A stretch of 57,873 bases of DNA from Succinivibrio sp. (GCA_017469335.1 JAFUGP010000128.1:1-57873); one strand, 5' to 3'; counted from the stretch's first letter, positions 1-10,792 are shown. The notes: a model not told the origin generated them from the letters alone. A program made the numbers and translations.

Positions 1-42
1 AGCGCCGCCGACCGGTGATCTTACCGCCAACCAGCGCCATCT

Positions 43-102
43 CCCTTTCGGCCCGCCGACGTGCAGGCATTTTTTGTTGGCGGAAACGGCGGGCCGAAAG
101 GG
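43..102. repeat. 16-bp perfect inverted repeat at window edge
   Basis: Bases 43-58 (ccctttcggcccgccg) are the exact reverse complement of 87-102, with a 28-base loop. The repeat overlaps the first usable start codon of the autotransporter frame. It could be a strong hairpin, the end of a mobile or invertible segment, or a fold-back artefact of assembly near a contig end. The sequence alone does not decide. Confidence 0.7.
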
Positions 103-3100
103 GCGGCTATCCACTTGAGACTAAAGCGAATACTGGAGGGGAGCCTGACTTTTCGTATCTGTGACACGGCGCACGCTATTAGCGGCTTACGCCGGTTGAT
201 CTGGAAACGTCCTCTATATAGCAAAAATTGGAATACTCTGGCAGCAGAAACCAAGCTGCTCCTCAAGGATAGTGCTCTTAACATAGGCAAGGCCTCCGTC
301 ACCCTGACCAACGGCTCTGCCAATGTGTATACCGCCGCTGCAGGAAGCACAGCTGCCTCGGACGCGCGAACCGATATTTCCAAAATCTCCTCGAGCGCAG
401 ACGGCACATTGGTTCTGGACGGTGCCGGCAGCTACGTAGTCGGCTCCACGGGAACCTTCTCCGGCTCGGTATCGGTAAGCGGCTCTTCTGCTGTCATGGA
501 TATAGAAAATGATTACACGGTCAGCACCAAGTTCAGCGTTCTTGATGACACCACGGTTAATCTGACCGGTGCCAAGCTGACCACCGGACAGTTGGTCAAC
601 ACAAGCTCAGTCGGTATCAAAGCCACCGGCACCTCTGAGATTGACTTTGCCGCCGGAACCGGTGCTTCTGCCACCTCACTGGGTGCGATCACCAACGGTA
701 CCTCGAGCACCACCGACGATCCTTCCACGTTGACGTTGAAGAACACTGATGCCGCCAACTTAGCCTATATTGAAGGTTTGACTGTCACCCAGTACTCCGG
801 CGACACCCTGGTGCTTGACGGCAGCAAGTGGGCAAGCTCTGGTACTGCGACCATCTCCGCAGGTAATCTTGAGTTTGCCTCAGGAGCTACGGTTTCATCC
901 ACAGCGGCAAGCACCATAACTGTTTCGGCAGGTAACCTCACGAACAAAGGTACCTTCAACGCCTCTGGTGATGTAACCGTGACCGCCGGTGACTTCACCA
1001 ATACCGGTACCTTTACCCTGGATGACAAGGTTCTCACTGCCGTCAATGTTGACTTGGGCGACAATGGCGTGACCGTCACCAATTCCGCCGCCGGCATTAC
1101 CTTCGGCTCAGCCTCAACCGCCGGTGAACTTACCGGCAAGATTGTGCTGGGCAACACTGCTGCCGCTGCGGCGTTGGCTCTGACCAACAACAACGCAGCC
1201 ACGGAAGATGCCGTCAGCCTTGCTGATCTTGACATCTCCGCTGCGGGTGCAACGGCTTCATATTCCGCTGAGGTGACCCTCTCCGGTACCGGCCAGTGGA
1301 CCGCCGATGCCGCCTCCCTGGTGGCTCTGCAATCCGGCGACAGCGCTCTGTCCATTATCAATAAGAGCACTGCCAACGACACCGGCTTAATCGTCACCGA
1401 CGCGAGCGATGTCGAACTGTCCACCTCGGGCGGCGATTTGGTTGCCACCACCTCCGATGGTATCCTGACTCTGCAGGGCGGCTCCTATGTGCTGGAGTCA
1501 GCTGATTCCGTCTCCGGTATCGCCGGTGCCGGTACCCTTAACCTTGACGGCACGACCATCAAGGCCACCGGGCTGACCGGTACTGACGTACTAACCGCTT
1601 TCTCGACTCTGGCATCTGCCAGCCATCTGACCTCCACCGGCTCAGGCTCCATCCTGGAAGGTGAGTTTGACGCAGTATCCTGGTGGGGTGCCTCTGACGG
1701 CAGCCGCACCAGCTCTAACGCCGCGCAGCTGGTTAAGGCCGAGGTTTTGGACAGCGACTTCGCCGGCAATGCCTCCACTGGTACTCTTACCGCCGTGGTA
1801 AACACCATTGACGCTGACAAATTTGGTTACTACTCGGGCGGCACCTCCAAGACTCTGACCCGTTTTGAGTCCGACGCCTCTGCAGTAACCATCTATGCCT
1901 CAGATGTGACCATCTCAGGTGTTCAGCTGACTGCCGCCGACACTCTGACCGTGAGCGGCGCACAGGCCGATGAGGATGAGGGCACCAACCTTGGTACCGT
2001 AACCTTCGGTGACAACACCTGGTTCTGGGGTTCGAACAGCGATGGCAACAACATTAACGTAGCTGCCGTTTCAGGTGCTTCCGTAACCTTCGGGACCGTT
2101 GCTTCAAACTCTCACCTCGCTACCGTAGGTGCCAACAGTGCCTCTGTGCACATCGCCTCAGGTAAAGCTGTCAGCGCCGCAGCTGCCGACTTCACCTCAG
2201 GTAATCTGATTGCCGACGGCTCGGGCACCTCCCTGACCACCACTTCCGCCATGGCCATTAACGCTGCCAAACTGGGTGTGGCCAGTACTTCAGAGCTGAC
2301 CCTCAACGGCGGCTCAGGCTCCACCATTTCCGGAACGGCAGCAGACAGTGTTGGCTCTGGCGGTCTGGGCAATGAAGGCCAGGTAACTCTGGAAGGCTAC
2401 TTCACTCTGGCCGGCAACACCGATTTAGGCGAAACCCTGGTACTGGGTAGTTCCACTGCCGCCGGCACCAAACTCAACCTCACCGGCGCGGGCTACACCC
2501 TTACCGCCGACAGTCTGACCGTTGAGTCTGCCGGCGTGGTACTCTCAGGTGCCGCCACCATCGGTGACTCCGGCACAACCATGGTTCTGTCCGGCTCCAT
2601 TACGGGCGACGGGTCTTCATCACTCACTCTGGCTGACAGTGCCGGAGCCACTGCTCCTGAGTTGGGCGAACACATCGACGTGGGCAGTCTGGCCCTTGCC
2701 ACCGGCAAGTTCCAGGCCACGACCGGCACTGTCGAGACCGCTCATGACTTCTCTGCCAAGTCAGGTGCCACGTTCACCATCTCCTCAGCCTCGGTCAACG
2801 CGGGCGGAGACATATCCTTCGCCACCGGCTCCACCTTGGTTCTGGGCAGCGCCGGTGCCGTGAATGCCGGCGGTGACATCACCCTGGCCAGCAATGTCCT
2901 GAATACCTCGGGTGAGGGCACCATCAACGCTAACGGCTCTTTGACAGTCAATACCCAAACCGTGTCTGCCGCCACCGTGCTGTACAACGGCACCGGCGAG
3001 ACCGATTTGTCCAAATTGACCGTGACTGCCGCAGGCTCCCTGACCTTAGGCACCACCGGCACCGGCACCTTCAAGGCCGGTACTCTGACCGGTACTGCCG

Positions 3101-6100
3101 CCACCGGTGTGATTGCCGGCGCGGTGACGGTTGATGGTGCCGACGCCGCCACCACGTTGACCGCCAGCAAGGTTGAGTCCGGCACCAAGGTGACCGTGAA
3201 AGGCGCTGACACCGCTTTAGATCTCTCCGGGATAACCAGTGCCGCCAACCTCGATTTGACCGGTAACAGCGCTGTGACGCTCACCTCCGGCGGTATCGTG
3301 AAACTGAACGCCGTGGCTCTGGATTTGGCCACCGGCACCGGTACTTCCGCCAGCACCATCAGCGGCATCGGCACCGACTCGGTACACGGCTGGAATTCGG
3401 CGGTAGCCGATGACACCCAGGGTGTCTACGTGGCTTCCACCGATACCGGCTACATCAACATCTCGGGGCTCACCTCCAAGTCCATGACCGCCGATACGGC
3501 CGCTGCCCTGAACACTGAAATCACCTCAGGTCAGGCCGGCACCGTGCAGGTCAACTTCACGGACGTCAACTGGATTGCCAATGCCAACAGCGGCGCCAGC
3601 GGTCTGTCCGATACCCTGGCCTTCAGTGAGGTCAACACCGCAGGCGGTGTCACGCCGACTGCCGATGTGGGTACCACGGCCGACACAGACGGTACCTATA
3701 CCGTTTCTGCCGCCGCTACCGGTGACGGCACTGAAATCAGCACCCTGACCGTGGCACAGGCAACCGGCGGCTCTGCCGTCTCGACCGTGGCTCTGGCCGC
3801 AGGCACCTCCATCACCCTGGACAACAAGGGCGGCGAGGCTACCGACGGTTACATCCAGAACACCTCGGGCAGCGATTTGGCCGTGACCTTGGCCGGAACG
3901 GGCAATAACGCCGCCGAGCTGGCGGTGAGCAACTCAGGCGTCCTAGGCTCCGTACTCTCCTCTTCGGGCAGCACCGCCGCCTCCGGCGCCACCGAGGCTC
4001 AGACCATTGCCGCCATGACCGATACCGGTACCGGCTCGCTCTCCGTAAACGAGGGCTCCACCGGTGTTACCCCCGATGAGATCTCCTCATCGGCCGTGGT
4101 AACGGTGGCCAACATAGGCTCCATCACTGAGAGCTCAGGCGCGACCACCTACAACCGCGTCGAGAGCGTGAGTGTGGGTAAGGGCACCTTAGCGGTGACT
4201 GAGAATGCCGTGGTCAACAATGTGGCCTTAGGCAGCAATGCCACCGTGACTGCCGCCGCCTTTGATGTCACCGGTGACATCGTGGGTACCGGCACCGAGG
4301 CCGGCAACCTGACCACTTCCGGCGCTTTGGTGCTGGACGGCGCTTCCGGCAGCGAGCAGGAAATCTCCGGCATGAATGTGGATGTGGGCACTCTGGCTGT
4401 CTATGACACCAATACCACGACCACCGCCGGCTCCTCGCACGGCGGACGCACCGTGGTGGTGTCCGACAATAACGGTGTCTCCTCCGTGGTCGAAGCCGAC
4501 GCTTTGGCCTTAAACGGCAACACGCTGTTTATCGATCCGGCCATCGTCAAGGTAGGCAGCCTACTGGTAGGTGACTCCACCTCCTCGACCGCCTTAGACG
4601 GCAAGATTGTCCTGGGTGATTCCTCGGGCTTCTACATCGGCGCTGAGAGCACCAGCTCCAACCTCAATGCCTACATCGGCCTGGTGTCCGGCACCGCCAC
4701 CGTGGTGACCACCAAGACCGTGGGGCCGCAGACTCTGGTCTTCACAAACGTGGGCTATATTGACCAGAGTCTGGTCATCGGCACCACCAAGTACGATACT
4801 GACGGCACGACCATCCTGTCCACCTACGCTCCTTCCGGCATCAATGTCGATGGCACGCTGAGCAAGGACCTGTGGCCGACCACCGCCTTTACCACTTGGC
4901 AGACTGACGGTGCCACTGACGCAACCTTCACGGCAGTACCGGTAGCCGATGCCGATGAGAACACCGTGCGCGTGCAGAACGGCGGTCTGCTGGTCATCTC
5001 CGGTGCGCTGAGCTTTGCCAACAACTCGCCGCAGGTTACCAGTGTGGTGGACATCTCCGCTGCTGATTATCAGTACGAAATCCTCGACCCTGACAACGAC
5101 GGCACGTACGAGACGGTCAACCGCACTGCCGGCACCGCCGGACAGCTGCTCTTCTCGGGCACTGCTTCCGTCACGGCCGACTCCGTCGTGCTGAATGGCG
5201 GTAACGTCTACGCTGTCTCAGGCTCCACGGCCACTCTGACCGGTTTGGGCACCCTGAACAGCTCGGGCGCTGCCACCGCTGCCGGTATCAGTGCTCTGAA
5301 CACCGTCTTCACCACTGAGGCCGGCTCTGTGCTGAACCTGGTCAACGAGGGTGACACCGGTCTTACCACTGAGGCTGCCAAGCTGGCCAACCAGGCTGAA
5401 ATCAGCGGTACCACCAACCACATTGCCGGTACTGTGAACCTGGACGGCTACTTCGGCATCACCGACGCGCAGTTCGCCAACTCGGGCACCGCCGGTGCCA
5501 ACCACTCCGGTACGGTCAACGTGCTGGAAGGCTCCGTGCTGACCCTCACCGACGACACTGCCGACGGTAACGGCTCCGGCCTGCACTTCTTTGCCGCGTT
5601 CAACAACTACGGCACGGTAACCGTGGGTGACAACACTGCCGACGGCGGCTACATCGGTGATATCAATGCCATCACCAACGCCTCCACCGGTGTGTTGAAC
5701 CTCAACGGCGGCTGGGTGGGCGGCAATGCCGGCAACAAGACCATCGTGAACAACGGCACCGTCAACGTGTTCAACAAAGGCGGTGTGGTGACCAACACCA
5801 CCGGCACCGACAAGATCTACGGCACCTTCACTCAGTCCGACGACGGTGTGATTAACGTAGGCGGCACGCTTAACAACGCCACCACCGCAGGCTATCTCAC
5901 CCTGACGGCCGAGAAGTTCTCCTTCGCCGGCAACGTCAATGTGGCTGATACCCGCGCTGCCGTGGCTGCCTCGACCATTGCCCTTACCAACGCTGATGAC
6001 ATCGAGTATGCTGACTTGACCAACGTCACCTTCAGCAACGCCGGTGACATCACCCTGTCAGGCAACTTCAAGGTTCTGGGCACTCAGCTGGATTCCACTG

Positions 6101-9100
6101 CCGACGCGGCCTCCGACGGCTCCCTCATCTGGGGTGCTACTACGGATACCTCCTACGGCTTAGTGAATCTGGCCAATGGCGCCAAGGTGCTGACCGACAG
6201 CGTTGACCTCTCCGAGGCTACCGACAATAGCACTCTGGTGTCCGCCGGTACCTGGGCTGACATCTACGCCACCGGTACGGTGACCTTGGATGACCGCTAC
6301 GGCATCGCCAACTTGGGCGTACAGGGCGATACGGTCTCGGCTGATGAGCTTGAAATCACCGCCGGCAGTGTCAACGCCGTGTCTGCCTTGAAGGCTACCT
6401 CCGTGGATGTGCTGGGCGGCTCCCTGACCTTAGGTAAGGATGGCCTGACCTTTGACGCGGGCCGTGCGGCTCTGACCGCGGCAGGCGGCAATATCTTCAT
6501 CAACGGCAGCTCCACCACCGTGGGCGCGTTGACCGCCGGTACTCTGGCTGCCTACAGCTCGCCGGTGAGCAACACCACCGGAGCCATGGTAGGCACTGTT
6601 ACGGTAGGCAGAGATGCCGACATCACCGCCACCGCGCTGACCGTGCAGACCACCGGCTCTTCCATCACCTTCCGTGACAATGAGTCCACCATTACCGGCG
6701 AACTCACCGCCACCGTGACGGACAGCACCGGTGCCACCGGTCTCATCTTAGACGGTGCCGAGCTGACCGCGCAGAAGGGACTGACCGTGGCTGCCGACAG
6801 TATCCAGCTTAAGGACGCCTCCGTGCTGAACCTGGCTGCCTCTGACATCCTCGCCGATGATGTGCCGGCCTCCGCCACCTCCTCGGCCCTCGCTGAGGCG
6901 CTCAACGAGGACTACACCTCAGGTGCGGTCAACTCGTTCGACATCGGCAACGAGGTGAATATCACGGGCTTTGGCTCTTCGACCAAGCTGACAGCCGACC
7001 AGTACAATGTTCTGGCCAACACCATCGTGCTGGGCACCAACAAGCTGGGTATCGTGCGCACTGACGCCACCTATGACACCACCTCGGTGGAAAAGATTGT
7101 CGACGGCAAGATTGCCTACGACGATATCCCCAACTCCATCAAGAACGGTGAGTTCTTAAGCAGCGTGGCCGTGACGGACATCGCCTCCTCCGATGTCATC
7201 ACCGGCTCCAAACACTGGGGCTCGGCGACCTTGGAGTCCGGCTCCTCGACCTTGAACATCGGCACCGGTGCGACCTCGGGCTTCTTGGAGCTCTCGGCTG
7301 CCAAGGCCGTGACCTCCGGCTCGGGTGATTCCGCCACCTCAGCGAATGTCTATGTCGCGCAGTCCAGCGGTATTACTCCGGCCAATGTGGTCTTAGGTAC
7401 CCAGGCCGGCACTGCCTACGGCGCACTGCAGCTCAACGGCTCGGGTGAGTTAGGCACCGTGACCTTCAACAACGATGACTCCCGTCTGATGATTGCCGGC
7501 ACTGACTCGGCACAGGCTACGGCCACCATCGCGCAGTTGAAGAACGACAACACCGCGAGCTCTGTCATTGACAAGGGCGGAGAGCTGGAGCTCGTCTATG
7601 CCGATCTGACCGTCACTAAGGGCGACATCAAGCTGAGCGAGGCCGACATGTCCAATGCCTCCTTGACCGGCGCCGGTGACATCACCATCGCCGACATGGA
7701 CAGCGCCCCGGTGGTTGAAATCACCGCTGCCAAGTCCCTGGAGGTTACGGGTAACGGCACCTCCGGCTCGGCCTACACCGCGCAGGACGGCCATGTGACC
7801 TACACGGCAAACTTCGCTCGCGGCACGGACGACTACGCGATTTACTCCTCGACCTTCACCGCGACCAAGAAAGTCACCGTGACGGGTGCCCGGTACATCA
7901 ACATCTCTGGCAACACCTTAGATGCGGGTACCGATGCCATCCTGACCGGTGCTCAGGATTCCTCGGTGACCTGGAACAACGTCAAGGCCGGAACCGGTGC
8001 CACCGCCACTCTGGCGGTTCTGGGCATCACCGACAATGACAATGACGGACAGGTGTGGGACACCTCGGTGACCAACAACACCGTGACCGCCTCGGGCGAG
8101 GGCTCCAAGGCCCAGTTCGGTGTGGACGACGGCTACATTGACAGTGTGAACAACGACGTGCTGGCATCCCATAACATCAGCAACAACACCGTCAGTGGCG
8201 AGACTGTCGAGTACGACATCGGCGCGGGCAACAAGGTTGAATCCGACACCGTGACTGCCGGCCTCAAGTTCGATGTGGACTTGGGCGATCAGACCACGGT
8301 CAAGAACTCTACCTTCACGGCCAACGGCGTGAACACCGACTCCGACACCTACGTCTCCACCATCAACGGTGAGCTGACCTCCGGCAACACCGTGACGGTC
8401 GCGGGCGCCACCTTAACCTTGGATGGTGACTTGGATGTGTTGGATGAGTCCACTGTAACCGCCAGGCTGTTGAACGTAGCCTCCGGCACCACGCTGTTCA
8501 TTGATCCGGCCTATGTCTGGGCAGGCGGCGTGACCACCTCGAACACTTCCTCCACTGCCAATGACACCATCGGCGGCAATGTGATAGTGGGCGCGGGCTC
8601 GGCCTTCTACGTGGGCGCTGAGGACAGTGCGAACAACGACATTGCGGATACCTCCGCTTTGAAGTCCTACCTGGCCTCCTCCGGCTACGGCGCGGTGGCT
8701 TACATCGAGTCTCCGGTGACTCTGGCGACCGGTGCTTCCATCATCGTGGACAATGATCTGACCAGTGCGGACGATGCCACCATCACCGCCAACTCGGTGA
8801 CCGTGTCCTCGGGTGATGCCCTGGTCGTGACTGCCGATGCCTTGGGTGAGCAGGATGCCAACGGTAACTTCACCGAAGGCGCCATCTCCTTCAAGACCGC
8901 CGGCTCGGTGACCCTGGAGAGCGGCTCCACCTTGGAGATTAAGGACATCAACTCCTTCTCCGGTGAGGCCATCACGGTGTTTGACAACATCGCCGCCACC
9001 GGCCTGGCCAATGTCTCCAGCGATGCCACCATCCTGGCAGGCAACCACCTGTTCACCGGCTCGCTCGCGCGTACCTCCGGCGACGGTGTGGTAACCCTGT

Positions 9101-10242
9101 CCTACGACGATGAGACCGCCTCCGAGTGGTTGAAGGATACCGACGACTCCATCGCCGATCCGATTAAGGCTTATGCCGCATCCTCCAACGCCGACCAGCA
9201 GTTCAAGTCTTCTTCCTTCGTGAACAAGGCTCTGAACTTAGGCTCGTCCGCTGAGGTAGGCAAGTCCCTGAACTCCGCTGCCCGCATTGCGGTGCTTGGC
9301 GGTGCCACGCAGAACGTGCAGTTAGCCTCCCGCTCTGCCACCGATGCCATTGAGGAGCGTCAGGGCTTCATCGCCAAGACCAGCTCTTCCATCGGTCAGG
9401 TGCAAGGTCAGGATGTGACCGTGTGGGTGACCCCGCTGTACGCCAAGCAGGATTCTGACGGCTACGACGGCGGCAAGTCGGGCGACTTGGGTGTCGACGG
9501 CAAGCTGTGGGGGGTGACCTTGGGTGTGGACGGTGCCATGGATAATGGCCTGACCATCGGTGCTGCCTTCCATGTGGGCTCGGGTGATTCCGACTCCAAC
9601 GGCTCGGGGTATGCTGCCACCGACGGTGACTTCGACTTCTGGGGTCTGTCGGTCTATGGTGCCTACAGCTTCGAGGGCTTCAAGGTCTTGGGCGATATCA
9701 GCTACACCGTGGCTGATAACGACATCGACCAGAAGAACGCCGCAGGTCACCTGGATACCTCCATGGACTCCAAGCTGCTGACCGTAGGCTTGCAGGGCAA
9801 GTATGACTTTGATATCGACGGTGTCACCATTACGCCGCATATAGGTCTGCGTTACCACAAGCTGGATGTCGAGTCCTACACCGTGAACTTCCGCGGCGGT
9901 GACTCCTTCAAGGGTAAGTCCTTCGATGCCTCCTACGTCACCATCCCGGTGGGTGTGGGTATCAGTAAGGACATCCTGACCTCCGGCGGCTGGACCATTA
10001 AGCCCGCTGCTGACTTCAGCATCATCCCGGTGGCCGGTGACAAGGACGTGACCTCGAAGATTGTCTCCAACGACATCACCATGTCGGCCAAGAGCGATAT
10101 CTCTGAGGACGTTCTGTTCAGGCTGCGCTTAGGTGTTGACGCTCAGTACCGTAACTTCGGCTTAGGCTTTGGCTACGGCTACTTAGGCGCCTCCGACACC
10201 AAGAGCCACAACCTGTCGGCAACGCTGCGCTACACCTTCTAA
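61..10242 (+). CDS. Giant autotransporter adhesin (type Va), 5' end aberrant
   Basis: The product is 3393 aa: a surface-displayed passenger with a C-terminal outer-membrane barrel. Residues from about 60 to 3060 are a Gly/Ala/Ser/Thr/Asn/Asp-rich passenger of short beta-strand repeats, with essentially no cysteine. Residues from about 3115 to 3393 match the autotransporter beta-domain (PF03797): alternating strands that end in Y-T-F, the terminal aromatic being the BAM signal. Two passenger segments are related: TLFIDPAIV near residue 1489 and TLFIDPAYV near 2821, each followed by a similar VG(A)xSxFY(I/V)GAE block. The frame has a stop at 16-18, so GTG at 61 is only the first possible start. 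Residues 1-55 are basic and unlike the passenger, and no signal peptide is visible. The gene is therefore either 5' truncated or rearranged, or its true start lies across a misjoin. The role is probably adhesion. The barrel call is firm; functionality is doubtful. Confidence 0.85.
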   Translation: MQAFFVGGNGGPKGAAIHLRLKRILEGSLTFRICDTAHAISGLRRLIWKRPLYSKNWNTLAAETKLLLKDSALNIGKASVTLTNGSANVYTAAAGSTAASDARTDISKISSSADGTLVLDGAGSYVVGSTGTFSGSVSVSGSSAVMDIENDYTVSTKFSVLDDTTVNLTGAKLTTGQLVNTSSVGIKATGTSEIDFAAGTGASATSLGAITNGTSSTTDDPSTLTLKNTDAANLAYIEGLTVTQYSGDTLVLDGSKWASSGTATISAGNLEFASGATVSSTAASTITVSAGNLTNKGTFNASGDVTVTAGDFTNTGTFTLDDKVLTAVNVDLGDNGVTVTNSAAGITFGSASTAGELTGKIVLGNTAAAAALALTNNNAATEDAVSLADLDISAAGATASYSAEVTLSGTGQWTADAASLVALQSGDSALSIINKSTANDTGLIVTDASDVELSTSGGDLVATTSDGILTLQGGSYVLESADSVSGIAGAGTLNLDGTTIKATGLTGTDVLTAFSTLASASHLTSTGSGSILEGEFDAVSWWGASDGSRTSSNAAQLVKAEVLDSDFAGNASTGTLTAVVNTIDADKFGYYSGGTSKTLTRFESDASAVTIYASDVTISGVQLTAADTLTVSGAQADEDEGTNLGTVTFGDNTWFWGSNSDGNNINVAAVSGASVTFGTVASNSHLATVGANSASVHIASGKAVSAAAADFTSGNLIADGSGTSLTTTSAMAINAAKLGVASTSELTLNGGSGSTISGTAADSVGSGGLGNEGQVTLEGYFTLAGNTDLGETLVLGSSTAAGTKLNLTGAGYTLTADSLTVESAGVVLSGAATIGDSGTTMVLSGSITGDGSSSLTLADSAGATAPELGEHIDVGSLALATGKFQATTGTVETAHDFSAKSGATFTISSASVNAGGDISFATGSTLVLGSAGAVNAGGDITLASNVLNTSGEGTINANGSLTVNTQTVSAATVLYNGTGETDLSKLTVTAAGSLTLGTTGTGTFKAGTLTGTAATGVIAGAVTVDGADAATTLTASKVESGTKVTVKGADTALDLSGITSAANLDLTGNSAVTLTSGGIVKLNAVALDLATGTGTSASTISGIGTDSVHGWNSAVADDTQGVYVASTDTGYINISGLTSKSMTADTAAALNTEITSGQAGTVQVNFTDVNWIANANSGASGLSDTLAFSEVNTAGGVTPTADVGTTADTDGTYTVSAAATGDGTEISTLTVAQATGGSAVSTVALAAGTSITLDNKGGEATDGYIQNTSGSDLAVTLAGTGNNAAELAVSNSGVLGSVLSSSGSTAASGATEAQTIAAMTDTGTGSLSVNEGSTGVTPDEISSSAVVTVANIGSITESSGATTYNRVESVSVGKGTLAVTENAVVNNVALGSNATVTAAAFDVTGDIVGTGTEAGNLTTSGALVLDGASGSEQEISGMNVDVGTLAVYDTNTTTTAGSSHGGRTVVVSDNNGVSSVVEADALALNGNTLFIDPAIVKVGSLLVGDSTSSTALDGKIVLGDSSGFYIGAESTSSNLNAYIGLVSGTATVVTTKTVGPQTLVFTNVGYIDQSLVIGTTKYDTDGTTILSTYAPSGINVDGTLSKDLWPTTAFTTWQTDGATDATFTAVPVADADENTVRVQNGGLLVISGALSFANNSPQVTSVVDISAADYQYEILDPDNDGTYETVNRTAGTAGQLLFSGTASVTADSVVLNGGNVYAVSGSTATLTGLGTLNSSGAATAAGISALNTVFTTEAGSVLNLVNEGDTGLTTEAAKLANQAEISGTTNHIAGTVNLDGYFGITDAQFANSGTAGANHSGTVNVLEGSVLTLTDDTADGNGSGLHFFAAFNNYGTVTVGDNTADGGYIGDINAITNASTGVLNLNGGWVGGNAGNKTIVNNGTVNVFNKGGVVTNTTGTDKIYGTFTQSDDGVINVGGTLNNATTAGYLTLTAEKFSFAGNVNVADTRAAVAASTIALTNADDIEYADLTNVTFSNAGDITLSGNFKVLGTQLDSTADAASDGSLIWGATTDTSYGLVNLANGAKVLTDSVDLSEATDNSTLVSAGTWADIYATGTVTLDDRYGIANLGVQGDTVSADELEITAGSVNAVSALKATSVDVLGGSLTLGKDGLTFDAGRAALTAAGGNIFINGSSTTVGALTAGTLAAYSSPVSNTTGAMVGTVTVGRDADITATALTVQTTGSSITFRDNESTITGELTATVTDSTGATGLILDGAELTAQKGLTVAADSIQLKDASVLNLAASDILADDVPASATSSALAEALNEDYTSGAVNSFDIGNEVNITGFGSSTKLTADQYNVLANTIVLGTNKLGIVRTDATYDTTSVEKIVDGKIAYDDIPNSIKNGEFLSSVAVTDIASSDVITGSKHWGSATLESGSSTLNIGTGATSGFLELSAAKAVTSGSGDSATSANVYVAQSSGITPANVVLGTQAGTAYGALQLNGSGELGTVTFNNDDSRLMIAGTDSAQATATIAQLKNDNTASSVIDKGGELELVYADLTVTKGDIKLSEADMSNASLTGAGDITIADMDSAPVVEITAAKSLEVTGNGTSGSAYTAQDGHVTYTANFARGTDDYAIYSSTFTATKKVTVTGARYINISGNTLDAGTDAILTGAQDSSVTWNNVKAGTGATATLAVLGITDNDNDGQVWDTSVTNNTVTASGEGSKAQFGVDDGYIDSVNNDVLASHNISNNTVSGETVEYDIGAGNKVESDTVTAGLKFDVDLGDQTTVKNSTFTANGVNTDSDTYVSTINGELTSGNTVTVAGATLTLDGDLDVLDESTVTARLLNVASGTTLFIDPAYVWAGGVTTSNTSSTANDTIGGNVIVGAGSAFYVGAEDSANNDIADTSALKSYLASSGYGAVAYIESPVTLATGASIIVDNDLTSADDATITANSVTVSSGDALVVTADALGEQDANGNFTEGAISFKTAGSVTLESGSTLEIKDINSFSGEAITVFDNIAATGLANVSSDATILAGNHLFTGSLARTSGDGVVTLSYDDETASEWLKDTDDSIADPIKAYAASSNADQQFKSSSFVNKALNLGSSAEVGKSLNSAARIAVLGGATQNVQLASRSATDAIEERQGFIAKTSSSIGQVQGQDVTVWVTPLYAKQDSDGYDGGKSGDLGVDGKLWGVTLGVDGAMDNGLTIGAAFHVGSGDSDSNGSGYAATDGDFDFWGLSVYGAYSFEGFKVLGDISYTVADNDIDQKNAAGHLDTSMDSKLLTVGLQGKYDFDIDGVTITPHIGLRYHKLDVESYTVNFRGGDSFKGKSFDASYVTIPVGVGISKDILTSGGWTIKPAADFSIIPVAGDKDVTSKIVSNDITMSAKSDISEDVLFRLRLGVDAQYRNFGLGFGYGYLGASDTKSHNLSATLRYTF

Positions 10243-10267
10243 TCAGGGCATCCTGATTTGAAGTAAG

Positions 10268-10294
10268 ACTCCCCTGCCCTCATGGTGGGGGAGT
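10268..10294 (+). terminator. Rho-independent terminator after the autotransporter
   Basis: The stem ACTCCCC (10268-10274) pairs with GGGGAGT (10288-10294) and is followed by TTCT. It lies 26 bases after the autotransporter stop codon. Confidence 0.6.
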
Positions 10295-10310
10295 TTCTGT
10301 GGAAACCAAT

Positions 10311-10353
10311 AATTCTTAGGGCGGCTACCGCCGCCCTGTTTTGCTTAAGAATT
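10311..10353. terminator. Two-tier hairpin, likely second terminator
   Basis: The outer arms AATTCTTA (10311-10318) and TAAGAATT (10346-10353) enclose an inner stem AGGGCGG (10318-10324)/CCGCCCT (10331-10337), which is followed by GTTTTG. It could back up the first terminator and mark the border between the GC-rich autotransporter and the AT-richer accessory island. Confidence 0.5.
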
Positions 10354-10442
10354 CTGTTCAATACAGTGTTTTTAAGCAAACAAATCCGGTAATCCATCTG
10401 GTTTTGTTGAACGCTATCTTTTAACCAAAATGGAGGTTAGTT

Positions 10443-10763
10443 ATGACAGACACCAAGGAATATTCACAGTTTACTTTCTTCACCAACCCAGATACCGCCC
10501 TTACTCACGTTGCGGGTGGAGTATTAGGCGATGACAGAAAATTCAAACTTGCTGAGTCTTACATCTGCAGTAGATCCAATCATGTAGATCAGGACGAACA
10601 TAAGAAAGGCGAGAATTTCTCAATTTACTCTTTTCCTGGCTCAGATAACGGTGCCAAAAAACCTCAGCTACGTTCTCTGGTAAGGCTGTGGGCTGCTTTC
10701 AAAGGATACAGAATGTGCCCATCCTGCATGAAAGAACTCTTTGATGAGAGCGTACCCTCATAG
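10443..10763 (+). CDS. Small hypothetical protein with CxxC motif
   Basis: This 106-aa protein has no family I recognise. It starts at ATG 10443 behind a clear GGAGG (AAAATGGAGGTTAGTT). It is polar, with no signal peptide or membrane segment. Near the C-terminus is M-C-P-S-C-M, and an earlier Cys lies in YICSRSNH; together these could form a small metal-binding site. It is the first gene of the accessory island and lies 157 bases before the SIR2-like gene, with an inverted repeat between them. It may belong to that cassette as a regulator or accessory protein, but the gap means it need not be co-transcribed. It is a real gene judging from its start signals. Its function is unknown. Confidence 0.6.
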   Translation: MTDTKEYSQFTFFTNPDTALTHVAGGVLGDDRKFKLAESYICSRSNHVDQDEHKKGENFSIYSFPGSDNGAKKPQLRSLVRLWAAFKGYRMCPSCMKELFDESVPS

Positions 10764-10792
10764 GATTACTGATCCTCAGTTCCATAGTCAAC

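Noticed and set aside
765..9858. Many long open frames antisense to the autotransporter and one on the same strand in another frame
   Set aside because: They are shadows of a GC-rich, Ala/Thr/Ser-rich gene; compositions mirror the real frame and no ribosome binding sites or known domains were seen.
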